Origin: Moniliophthora roreri
Taxonomy: Eukaryota > Basidiomycota > Agaricomycetes > Agaricales > Marasmiaceae
Direction of reading: 5' to 3'
Assembly (NCBI GenBank): GCA_001466705.2
Contig: LATX02000239.1
Coordinates: forward strand, 186,001 to 250,000
Length of the DNA stretch: 64,000 bases
Shown: piece after piece, positions 46,319 through 56,291 of the stretch
Numbering within the stretch: position 1 is the first letter of the stretch
How the letters are laid out: each line of letters starts with the position of its first letter
The notes under the pieces: model-generated
What the model was told of the DNA's origin: nothing
The model's input: only the letters and a program-made list of their open reading frames with translations
Databases searched by the model: none
Made by a program: the position numbers and the translations under genes

Positions 46319-48377
46319 TTGATGATCATATCCAACGTATACACAGAGAAGCCTGGTAGATAAATGTGACTAGCGACGATGGATATCGCTTCGAGCAATT
46401 GCCACAATCATCCTCATTTTCTATGATCTAACGTGGGACCAGAAGTGCAAAAGAAAATGTCGTCATAGTAAAAAGTTCGTCAATTCTGAATGGATTGCGC
46501 TAAAGATTAGTAACCTAATTCCAGTTGATTTAGCGAATCGGCTAAATTGATCTATTAAATTCACGGCCTCGCGTGGGGACGCATAGGGAACCGACCGTGT
46601 CTTCCCATTTGGACATTGCTATCACCAAGGGAAGGGATTTGAGTGCGCGGTGAGGATAGAGGGGTGCAGTACAAGCTCGGAATGAGCTTCAGTGAACCTT
46701 TTGTACACATACATACAGTATTTCAGTCAATACATCCACTTTCTCACTTTTTTTTGCAGGTAGTGTTATTATCTCATTGTTTTTGATTTTTCAGAGTGTC
46801 AAATGTACCTATTTCTCACTTCTGGGTGACATGTACACTTTTTGCCACATTAGCCTGTTGTTTTCGCACATAGCATGACCGCTAGAAGCAAGATATACAT
46901 GAAAATCTTCAAAAATTCAATGTACTTTTTATTCTGGCTGCTGGGGAGCATTTCAGAGGTGAAATTGGCAAGACAGCCATGGTAAAGGGCCCAGGATGAT
47001 GGAAATGTGAGCTAGACACGAGCTGGGCCAGGTAAATTGAACCACAGCTAGTGGATTTAGGTCATGAAGCAAGCATAACCGTGGGTGAATGTCCTTTTAC
47101 AGCTTAAATCCATCAATTTAAGCTAAATTGACCACTTAGCTCTACTTATCAATTCTTTGTACTACTTATCTGTTAAATTCAGTGGCAGCAGGGCTCTGGC
47201 AAGTTGTACAAAGCAAGGATGGAGGGAAGGAGGCATAAATCACACTTTAACAGGTAAAAGGAGTGGAATTTCAATTTTTTACAGGGAAAAATACAGCAGG
47301 AGCAGTACATACACATAGCTAGACTACCTACAGACACTTCGGGATGTAAACTATGGTGCAGGGGGGACAAGCAAGGTGTCAATGATGGGAGAAAGAGGCG
47401 GGACCAGGTTCAAGGCAAGGTCTGAGGCAGCCATGCAACACTTTGGGAATACCTGACAGCAAGCGATCACTGATCGGTCAGCTAACCTCTGACCTTCTGC
47501 ATTTGGTAGCCCACCCTTAAATCCATATACCTAAGTACACTCACTTCTTCATATCTAAACTGTAATATTTCCAAGTTCCAGAATTTTAGAGGGGATATTG
47601 GCTCTTGAAATAGCAGGAAGTGTGAAAATTTCTCATGCAGGCATGTGGAATGCAAAAAATCAATCACCAAAATCCTGTTCTTTCCTCATGTATAGAATCA
47701 AAGGAATGAATTCAGAGCATCTTAGGAAAAAAATGAAGGTGAACGATTGAGAGGTGGGTGGGGCAGGCGCCGAATTGAGTGAAACATCACTAGCATTTCT
47801 GATAATGTTTATGCAGCTAGGCCTTTATCAGGCTCCTTCCCCCCACAGGACGGTTGGCATTACCACCCCCTCATGAAATGATGCCCAAGAGTGGACTGGG
47901 GTCAAATCAGTGGCCCAATATCTATGATGTAGTAGTAGGGGGACCAGGGCACAGAGCAGAGGTTCCCAGCCTGTTTGGCAGTGTTTGGCATGAGGTTCTG
48001 GCATGTAGTCTACATTTCCATGTACATAGTTAGCTATCATCCAACTAGCATCATGTCTTTGGCATTGCAATAGCCAGACCATCCAGCCCTCTTCAACAAA
48101 GAGTTGGGCCCTTGGGGTGATTGACTCAGGATTGACCCTCTCTTCCTTTATCAGTTCTGGTCTAGCCAAGGTCTAGCTCTACAGGATGGCAGGTTGGTGT
48201 CTCTCAGCAAGTACCTTCCAAAGTTCCATGGTTAATTGACAGAACTGGACTGTGAATTCTTTTGCTCTACCTGTAGGTCCTCCATAGTAGTCTCCCCTAT
48301 GCAGACTCAATCACTCACGCCCAACGATATGTTATTTGATGCCATCCAACAGTACCCAATGAAATGCAATGTATGTC
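46319..48377. other. AT-rich repeat-island sequence, no gene
   Basis: Left edge of the transposon-rich part. Intron-exon structure disappears. A 113-codon minus-strand open frame at 47828-48169 begins with TTG rather than ATG and has no recognised motif. Two similar short phrases (gctaaattga with a nearby TTAAATTCA) occur near 46545 and 47125 in the same orientation, but no element could be delimited. Confidence 0.45.
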
Positions 48378-48380
48378 TGA

Positions 48381-49127
48381 CACTACATACAAGGTGTTCT
48401 TTTTATGCTATTAATACAAAGGAAATACACTCAGAATACTGCTATATATTTGCTTCCAGACAACACTCAGAAAATTCTATTAATTTCAAGTTGTCATCAC
48501 ATATTGAAAACAGCAAGTGTACTCTGGATTTTGATTTCCAGAAGAGTCTGTGTTTTTTTATTATTTTATGATAATGAAATTATAGAATTATCCTTTAATT
48601 TTCTAATTACAGATATACTAAATTTTCTGCCTTATAAAATAGTGAGAAAACATTTAGAAAATAAATATAAGATTTTGAATTTTATATCAAAGGAAACATG
48701 TTAAATACAAAAGGAAAACTATATGAAAACTATCTAAAAACTGCTTTAAAATATAGTGTTTTCACATGATTTTCCTACTATTTTCCTAGTGTTTTCCTAG
48801 TGTTTTCTCTGACTTTCCCACAATAGAAAATGTGGAATTTTTATCTTATCTTATCAGCATTTTCTGAGCATTTTCAACCAGAGAAAATTTAATGTTTTCA
48901 CAGTATGGAAATTATTCTAATATATTGTATTATCTATTAATTCTCAGAATTTGAAAATTCCATATCTTTTGCTGCTGAAAATTTAGTATTCTCCAGGCAT
49001 ATTCTTGTTGAGAGGACACAATTGAAATTTAGAATTTATATATGGTTTTATAAAAATTCTCTTTGCAAGAAGATTAAGTGTTTTCTCAATCAGAAAACCA
49101 TGTTAAAAGAACACCTTGTATGTAGTG
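48381..49127. mobile_element. Non-autonomous CACTA-type DNA transposon (747 bp)
   Basis: Perfect 23-bp terminal inverted repeats start CACTACATAC at 48381 and end GTATGTAGTG at 49127. The flanking bases are TGA on both sides (48378-48380 and 49128-49130), the 3-bp target duplication expected of CACTA/EnSpm elements. The interior is very AT-rich, has no long ORF, and repeats short units such as TTTTCCTAGTG (three in a row near 48771-48805) and GAAAAT/ATTTTC, as subterminal repeats do. It must depend on a transposase elsewhere. Confidence 0.8.
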
Positions 49128-49130
49128 TGA

Positions 49131-49554
49131 TGTTATCCATCTTGGCAATAGAAATCCTGAAATACCTTTTCCCTTCATCTGAAACAATGCATAGACACAT
49201 ACCTGGCTTGTGGGATGTTGACTTAGTAAGAAAGAAATCAACCCAGCCATTATCTAGTTTTTTGGGCCTGCTCTAAACTTTCTCATGCTCCTCTCTTTCT
49301 TCAACCACCATATTTCCTTTTCCTTGCCACTTCGTCAACCTTCTGGCCCCAAGAACCCAAGGAAATCGACATCTACATGTCAAAATGGCTTAGGAATGGA
49401 CTAGTCTGTTTTTTTTACTAGTAGAATCAGCTTTCAGTGTGCTTGCAATGACTTTTATGCCATCAAGATGTACTAACGAAATACAGCAGATCTCATAAAA
49501 ACTCAAGGTGAAGGCTCTCCCATCAAGAGTGACGAAGAGATACACAAACATCCA
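49131..49554. other. Sequence between CACTA element and LTR element
   Basis: Old flanking sequence of the chromovirus insertion. No gene seen. Confidence 0.4.
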
Positions 49555-49559
49555 GGTAT
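49555..49559. repeat. Target-site duplication, left copy
   Basis: GGTAT immediately before the 5' LTR. The identical GGTAT follows the 3' LTR at 56287-56291. Five bases is the usual Ty3/gypsy duplication. Confidence 0.85.
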
Positions 49560-50024
49560 TGTTACAGACTTTTTCCTTAGTAGACTCTTTTCCCTGTTAT
49601 CACCCCTATGCTTCTCTTTCCATCGGACTCGTACACCTTTCTAGTTCCCATTTCCTTCTCTCGCATATGCTTCTCGTTCTATCGGACTTCTACACCTTCC
49701 ATGTCCCCATTTGCTTATCCCTTTGTATTTGTATTACTCATATCCCGACAGCTCAGGAAACATTAGGTAAACACCGAACTCTTCGCTTTCCATAAGTAGT
49801 TAGCATTACAACGGTTGTATTGTATTTAAGCGCTCAAGCTGAGACTCTAAGTCTTCAGCTTGACCTAGTTAATTTACTTGTGTCAACGCCGATATCGAAG
49901 GACCTCTGAACTTCAGTATCCACTGAATGAACTCGAACTTGAACTTGTATAACGACTGCTTAAGCGGAGACCATAATCCACCGATAGTAGTTGAAGTTAG
50001 CGTTGCTATACGAGTGACATAACA
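49560..50024 (+). repeat. 5' LTR (465 bp)
   Basis: Begins TGTTACAGAC, ends GTGACATAACA. It aligns without gaps to the visible 454 bp of the 3' LTR, with 21 differences. Confidence 0.92.
49823..49830 (+). promoter_or_regulatory. LTR TATA-like box
   Basis: TATTTAAG lies 32 bp before 49855, where the sequence complementary to the primer site begins. It is conserved in the 3' LTR. This suggests transcription starts at about 49855 and defines the R region. Confidence 0.55.
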
Positions 50025-50026
50025 CA

Positions 50027-50038
50027 AGGTCAAGCTGA
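50027..50038 (+). other. Primer-binding site, probable self-primer
   Basis: AGGTCAAGCTGA, two bases after the 5' LTR, is the exact reverse complement of TCAGCTTGACCT at 49855-49866 in the LTR. No TGG-initiated tRNA-type site is present at this position. Confidence 0.65.
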
Positions 50039-50502
50039 TCGATTGCCGACCTACCCAGGTTTAGGCATCACCTAGGAACGACAAAACGCCACCACGGACA
50101 GAACGACAGCTAGAACAGGACATCGCCGAAGCAGAGGTGCGCCGGTGTGGGCAACTAACCCAGTCCATATCGAATCCTGGTGGACGAGCGATCCCACCGT
50201 TAACCTGAGCATCCCGCAGAGAACTATTGACCCCCTTGCACTCACCATCGCTAACGAGTCAGCCACTAACAGGGACACCAGCAGACGACGAAGAAACAGA
50301 GAAAATCTCGACCCCATTATCCACTTGGATTGGATCGAGACCGATCGAACACGAAGAAGAATCCTCGCCGAATACACTGAAACCCTCAGGCTCGGATATA
50401 TCGAATATCTCCACCAACTCTCCAGAGGAGTTAGATCCATTCCAACGATTACTACAGGGTTTAAAGAACAGCCCCTGATCACTGAAAGTACCACCTCAAG
50501 CG

Positions 50503-51465
50503 ATGGCGGAAGATAAGAAGCCGTCCGGAAGTAGACCCAGGAAAGAGGAACCAGAGGTCAAAGAAGCGGTCATAGGTTCCGCGATGCCGGTACAGGTAGT
50601 ATCGGCAGTAAAGGAGGTGAAAGCCGCACTTCCGAGAGCCTTCACAGGAGCATGGAAAGATGCGAAGAAATTCTTAAGAGAAGTATTGATTTATGTAGCG
50701 CTTAATCCAAAAACATTCCCGGATGATAGGTCGAAGAAGCTCTTTCTCCTTTCCTATATGACGGATGGGCCGGGAGAATTCTGGAAGAATGACAAGACCG
50801 ACTTACTACTAGCATACGACGCGGATGCTGAGAAGGTCACCTGGTCGGAGTTTTTAGATGACTTCAGGACCTCCTTCGAACCCCTTGACCCTGCTTTGAA
50901 GGCGCAACTTGAACTTAAAGATCTAAGGATGAAGGACAGAGCCGATGAATATACGTACCAGTTCACTTACCTCGCAAAACAAACTGGGTACAATGACGTG
51001 GCGCAAATAGTAGCGTTCAAAAGGGGGTTACCCAGAAGCCTGGCTCTCAAAATTATGACGAGACCAGAAGGAGCTTCTACTACGATCAAGGATTGGATGA
51101 ATGCCGCTATCTTATTTGACAAAAGTTACAAGCAGGCATTGGAGTATGGGAAGACATGGGACGATGAGCATGGAGGGAGGAAGCCGCAGAGAAGCTTCAG
51201 GAAAAAAGAAGAGGTCGCCATCAAACAGATCACAGAGATAGATCGAAAGGAATATATGGCAAAGGGATTGTGTTTCAGATGCGGAAAAGGTGGACATCGC
51301 ATCAGGGACTGTCCAGATGCACCGAAGAAGGAAGAATGGAGACAAGAAGAGCCGAAGAAACTTACGAGAGAAGAGAGGTTCGCTAAGATTAGGGCCTTGG
51401 TGAACGAACAGCCAAAAGAAGACAAGGACTTTCTCCTCGATTTAATGGAACAAGAGGGTTTTTGA
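50503..51465 (+). CDS. gag: Gag polyprotein of the chromovirus
   Basis: 320 residues. The retrotransposon gag core runs from about AFTGAWKDAKKFLREVLIYV to KDWMNAAILFDKSYKQALEY, and a zinc knuckle CFRCGKGGHRIRDC (C-x2-C-x4-H-x4-C) lies near residue 259. The C-terminal tail is Lys/Glu-rich and ends LMEQEGF, TGA. The same reading frame is also open upstream (50227-50475) and is separated from this ATG only by a TGA at 50476, so the original Gag may have been longer. The stop lies directly after a slippery heptamer, and the pro-pol frame is the -1 frame. Nucleocapsid formation and RNA packaging are the family roles. Confidence 0.85.
   Translation: MAEDKKPSGSRPRKEEPEVKEAVIGSAMPVQVVSAVKEVKAALPRAFTGAWKDAKKFLREVLIYVALNPKTFPDDRSKKLFLLSYMTDGPGEFWKNDKTDLLLAYDADAEKVTWSEFLDDFRTSFEPLDPALKAQLELKDLRMKDRADEYTYQFTYLAKQTGYNDVAQIVAFKRGLPRSLALKIMTRPEGASTTIKDWMNAAILFDKSYKQALEYGKTWDDEHGGRKPQRSFRKKEEVAIKQITEIDRKEYMAKGLCFRCGKGGHRIRDCPDAPKKEEWRQEEPKKLTREERFAKIRALVNEQPKEDKDFLLDLMEQEGF
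51456..51462 (+). other. -1 ribosomal frameshift slippery site
   Basis: GGGTTTT, read in gag as G GGT TTT followed at once by TGA. It fits the X XXY YYZ rule, and a -1 slip enters the pro-pol frame (GGG TTT TTG AAA CAG). Confidence 0.65.
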
Positions 51466-54400
51466 AACAGCAAACGAGGACGATGTCTCCACCGCCGATA
51501 ACTATTTCACACTTTGTACTAGCTAAAATGGATTGAAATTCTATGCATATTCCTCTCAAGTACAAAGTGGGAACAAAAACCATCGAAACAAAGGCCTTGT
51601 TAGATTCAGGGGCAGGAGGAAGGTTTATAAGCACGGAACTTGCCAGAATGCTCGGGAAGAAATGGATTCATTTACCAGAAAAAATCTGAGTCTTCAATGT
51701 AGATGGAACAGCCAACAAGACAGCATGGATAACACATGTTGTGGAGTTAGAATTCCAGATTGCAGGAAAAGAGTTTCGGGAGAACTTTATAATCTTGGGT
51801 ATCAGAGACAAAGACATGATCTTAGGACTCCCGTGGTTAAGACACCACAACCCCACGATCAATTGGGAAACAGGGGAAATGCAGTTCCAACCCCAACGAA
51901 GAATTCAGATCAAAAGGTTCTGAGGGGTCTTAGACAATTTCGAACCCGAAGTCCTTATAGGGGCCAAGATCACAGCATCGCAGGAAATGGCTCATCAACA
52001 ACAAACTGTCAAGAAGGAGATCAAGGAACTTATCTCTAGTTACTTGATAGGATATCGAGACCGGTTTGAAAAGGGGAAAGCAGAACGATTCCCACCCGCT
52101 AGGACGTATGATCACGCAATCGATCTCAAACCAGACTTCGTCCCAAGGAATTGTAAACTCTACCTGCTAAGCCCTGCCGAACAAGAAGAACAGGACAAGT
52201 TCCTCAAGGAGAACTTATGGAAAGGATATATTCGCAAATCAAAGTCTCCAATGGCCTCCCCCTTCTTCTTTGTAGCCAAAAAGGAGAAAGGGGCACTGAG
52301 GCCGACACAGGATTACAGAGAACTCAATAAAGGAACAGTGAAGAATGCTTATCTCCTACCCTTAATCTCGGAACTCCTCGACAAACTGAAAGGAGCAAGG
52401 ATATTTACGAAGCTCGATCTTCGAAACAGATACAATAATGTCAGGATAAAGGAAGGAGACCAATGGAAAGCCGCGTTCAAGATGAATAGAGGGCTCTTCG
52501 AACCTACTGTCATGTTCTTTGGACTGAGTAATTCCCCGGCCACTTTCCAAGCTTTCATGAACAACATCCTCTCCGATTTCATCGATGAAGGATGGTGCGT
52601 AGTATACATGGACGACATCCTCCTTTTCTCTAAGGATCAAACCGAACATAAGGAGCGCACAGAACGACTAATGCGCCGTCTTAAGGAACACGATCTGTTC
52701 CTCAAACTGGAGAAATGCGAATTCGAAGTGACAGAAGTAATATTCTTAGGAATGGTTATCCGACCCAGATATATTGCCATGGACCCAGTAAAATTGGCGG
52801 GAATAGCCGATTGGGAACCCCCACAGACAGTAAAAGGGGTACGAGCGTTTTTAGGATTCGGAAACTTCTACAGGAAATTTATTGGGAAATATGCACATCT
52901 CACGAGGCCACTGAATGATCTTCTGCAAAAGAATCAAAAGTTCGAGTGGATGCAGCAATGCCAGATAGCCTTCGATCTTCTAAAGACCAAATTCCTTTCC
53001 GAACCAATACTAGTAATGCCAGATGTTGACAAACCGTTTGTCATAGAAGCTGACGCTTCTAAATGGGCCACAGGCACTGTGCTTAGACAGAAGGAAACCA
53101 ATGGAGAATGGCATCCATGTGGATATCTGTCTAAATCACTCTCTCCCACGGAACGAAATTACGAAATCTACGATCGAGAACTTCTCGCGATCTATAGAGC
53201 GCTGATGGAATGGCGCCATTATCTCATGGGAGGGAAATTCAAGGTTGTGGTTCTTTCGGATCACAAGAACCTAACATACTTTCGAACAGCACAGAAATTG
53301 AATAGGTGACAAGTGAGATGGAGCCTTTTCCTATCAGAATTCGATTTAGGCTTGGTACATGTTCCCAGAAAATCAATCTCTCAGGCAGATGCCTTGTCCA
53401 GACGAAGTAATGAATGAGACGACGTCGATAGTGACAACGAAGACATTATAGTGTTACCAGAACGACTTTTCATCAAAGGCATCAATTTAGGAATAAAGGA
53501 CGACATAGCAGAACAGTTGGGCCCAGACGATTTTCATAAATCGGCCTTGGAACAGCTTCTAGAACAGGGCATGCCGCCAATCAAATCTGCGTTGTCTGAC
53601 TGGAAAATTGACGGAGACCTGCTCTTCTTCAAAGATCAAGTCTATGTACCAAATGACACCGGTCTCCGCCGATGGATAGTACAATCTATACATGAAACAC
53701 CGGGTGTAGGACATCCAGAGCAATGGAACACCATCGAACAAGTACAACGAGACTTCTGGTGGCCAGGAATGGCTAAGTTCATCAAATCGTTCGTTGATGG
53801 TTGTGTAGTATGTCAACAATCAAAGATCAACACACATCCAACAAGAACCCCAATTCAACCAATACAACCGACACTGAACTCCTTTCCTTTCCAAGTTTGC
53901 ACGATGGACCTCATCACAGATCTACCCGAATGCGATGGAATGGATTCAATTCTAGTCGTGGTGGACCACTCATCTACGAAGGGGGTAATTTTTACTCCAT
54001 GCACCAAGACGACAGACACCACCAAGATAGCAGAAACGCTGATCCAACACCTTTACAAAAGGTTTGGACTACCGGACCGTATTATATCCGATCGAGACCC
54101 CAGATTCGCAGCGGAAGTGTTTCAGGAAATGGGAAAACAACTATCCATCAAACATTCAATGAGCACGGTGTTCCACCCACAGACGGATGGAGAAACAGAA
54201 CGAGTAAACCAAGAAGTCGAGGTCTACCTTAGAGCATTTTGCTCGAAAGAACAGACTTGATGGAAGGAGTATCTCCCTCTGGCAGAATTCGCCCATAATA
54301 ATCGAACCCATTCGGTCCTCAAGAAATCTCCATTCTTCATGATGATGGGATATCACCCCTGTCCACTTCCAACGGTGTTCGAAAAAACAACGATTCCATC

Positions 54401-54965
54401 AGTAGAAGAACGACTCCAGGAACTGAAGAGGGTGAGAGAAGAAACAACAAGTCTATTGGAATTGGCATGGCAACGGATGATACGAAGGGAGAAACAAAAG
54501 CTAGATACATTCGAAGAAGGACAAAAGGTTTGGCTAGAAGCGAAGAACCTAGCCACAGGATACCCATCAAAGAAGTTAGCCCCAAAAAGGGAAGGACCGT
54601 TCAGAATTCTCAAAGTACTCGGGCCTGTGACGTACAAACTGGACTTACCCCATCAATGGAAAATTCACCCCGTCTTCCACACGGCCTTACTATCACCGTT
54701 CAAACAGACTGAGGCCCACGGACCAAGCTTCACGGAACCACCCCCAGATCTTATCAAAGGGTTCGAAGAATATGAAGTAGAAGCGGTAGTAGGGCATAGA
54801 CCAAAGAAGCGACCACAAGAATTCCTCATGTCGTACACCGGTTACGATTCGTCTCACAATCGTTGGATCCGAATGGAAGGAATGGCAAACTGTCTAGACC
54901 TTCTCAAAGGGTATATAAAGAAACATCGAGTAAAACCCAAAGACCCCATCCCAACCGAAACATAG
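51456..54965 (+). pseudogene. pol: Chromovirus pro-pol (protease, RT, RNase H, integrase, chromodomain) with six in-frame TGA
   Basis: One frame of 1,170 codons, ending in TAG at 54963. Protease: [44 protein letters not shown] and catalytic [11 protein letters not shown]. RNase [19 protein letters not shown] and [18 protein letters not shown]. Integrase: HHCC-type zinc region ending CVVCQQSK, then the catalytic triad in CTMDLITDLPE, IISDRDPRF and HPQTDGETERVNQE. The end is chromodomain-like: EEYEVEAVVGHRPKKRPQEF, then YTGYDSSHNRW and LDLLKGYIKKHR. Stops are at 51534, 51687, 51921, 53307, 53415 and 54258, all TGA. At 53307 the conserved residue in relatives is usually Arg, consistent with CGA to TGA. 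Catalytic residues are intact, so inactivation looks recent. Confidence 0.88.
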
Positions 54966-54967
54966 CC

Positions 54968-55831
54968 ATGTCCAATGCATCCTCCGCTGCCTCTTCCTCT
55001 TCTCTTACTGGCAGCCAGCCAGCCCGAAACCAGAGCCCTGTTCCTACTGTGTCAGGAGAGGGAAGATATGGCGAAAACATCACCTATCCAAATGGCCTCA
55101 AGCCAAACCCCTACCAACTCCTCCACCTCTTTAATACTGAACAATACGACGACCAGATCTGAAACGCCGCTGATCAACACAACTGACTGGAACCCTGTGT
55201 CAAAAGCCTGTTTTTCCTCAGGTCCCAATGAAAGCTTTTCGAAAGAATCGTTGAAAGCTGCAGTCTCAAGATTGCAAACCAGGTGATGTACGCCTGCAAC
55301 TATCAGTTAGGACTAGAAGGTCCTATTACGGTACCGTCCACCTTTCCCTTCCACCCCCATTTGTCCATGCCTCCCCCCGCAGATCCCAGAGCAATGTCAG
55401 AATACCCTGATCCCCTCACCTTCAGCCTCCTCGACCGTCTCGGACGACAAACAGACGGGAACGGATACCCCTGCCCCGACATCAATGACAATCGAAGCCT
55501 CATCTCTAGGCTCACCTCTGAACCCGTGGGTGACGAAACCGGATTCCCTGCCGTTACCCATTCCTCCCCCAAACCCGACAACGCCCTCGTTTATCCTGAC
55601 CCCACTCCCGATCCCGACGTCAAATTTAAGGTCGAGTCGCTCGACTCGCTCACCCCCTCTCAACCCGAACCTCTGACTGCCACTGACCCCAGAAATCTTC
55701 AGACGCCTGAAGCCACAGTTCCACCAGAGAGTGGAGCATATCCCCACGGTTGGAGGGGAGGTCGCTCTCGTGGAGCCAGAGGCCGCGGTCGAGGACGAAG
55801 ATTGGGAGAACCAAACTCCCAAAAACGTCGA
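54968..55831 (+). pseudogene. Third ORF of the chromovirus, unknown function, three in-frame TGA, end hidden by gap
   Basis: It starts ATG two bases after the pol TAG (TAG CC ATG) in a different frame and stays in one frame for 288 codons to the N at 55832, apart from TGA at 55160, 55184 and 55229. The N-terminus is Ser/Ala/Gln-rich (MSNASSAASSSSLTGSQPAR). A middle block contains LEPCVKSLFFLRSQ and CSLKIANQVMYACNYQLGLE. The long Pro/Asp/Ser-rich part is followed by a basic RG-rich end (GGRSRGARGRGRGRRLG). No membrane segment is visible, so an envelope function is not supported. The RG-rich end could bind nucleic acid (inference). Most chromoviruses have nothing at this position. Confidence 0.65.
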
Positions 55832-55832
55832 N

Positions 55833-56286
55833 TTTTCCTTAGTAGACTCTTTTCCCCGTTATCACCCCTATGCTTCCCTTTCCATCGGACTCGTACACCT
55901 TCCCAGTTCCCATTTCCTTCTCTCACATATGCTTCTCGTTCTATCGGACTTCTACACCTTCCGTGTCCCCATTTGCTTATCTCTTTGTATTTGTATTACT
56001 CATATCCTGACAGCTCAGGAAACGTTAGGTAAACACCAAACTCTTCGCTTTTCATAAGTAGTTAGCGTTACAACGGTTGTATTGTATTTAAGCGCTCAAG
56101 CTGAGACTCTAAGTCTTCAGCTTGACCTGGTTAATTTACTTGTGTCAACGCCGATATCGAAGGACCTCTGAACTTCAGTATCTACTGAACGAACTCGAAC
56201 TTGAACTTGTATAATGACTGCTTAAGCAGAGACCATAATCCGCCAATAGTAGTTGAAGTTAGCATTGCTATACAAGTGACATAACA
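55833..56286 (+). repeat. 3' LTR (454 of 465 bp visible)
   Basis: Starts at the base matching 49571, directly after the gap symbol, and ends GTGACATAACA followed by the GGTAT duplication. Confidence 0.92.
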
Positions 56287-56291
56287 GGTAT

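Larger units (their letters stand above)
49560..56286 (+). mobile_element. Ty3/gypsy chromovirus LTR retrotransposon, full length but inactivated
   Basis: 6.7-kb element bounded by TGTTA...TAACA LTRs and a 5-bp target duplication. Order: LTR, self-complementary primer site, gag, -1 frameshift site, protease-RT-RNase H-integrase-chromodomain, third ORF, LTR. Domain order and the C-terminal chromodomain place it among chromoviruses; the self-primer points to the Tf1/sushi group. Pol has six in-frame TGA and the third ORF three. No frameshifting indels were noticed across gag and pol. The single N at 55832 marks a gap across the third-ORF end, the expected polypurine tract and the first 11 bases of the 3' LTR. 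Confidence 0.92.

Noticed and set aside
46540..47160. Related phrases around 46545 and 47125 as possible transposon ends
   Set aside because: They are in direct, not inverted, orientation, short and imperfect, with no target duplication seen.
47828..48169. 113-codon minus-strand open frame with fairly protein-like composition
   Set aside because: It begins with TTG, has no ATG-led version of useful length, no recognised motif and lies in repeat sequence.
50476..55231. UGA read as a sense codon by the retroelement
   Set aside because: Host genes in the window end in TGA, and the LTR pair shows the same C-to-T bias in non-coding sequence, so mutation explains the pattern more simply.
54968..55831. 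Envelope-like gene in the third ORF position
   Set aside because: No signal peptide or membrane segment; the composition is Pro-rich with an RG-rich end.
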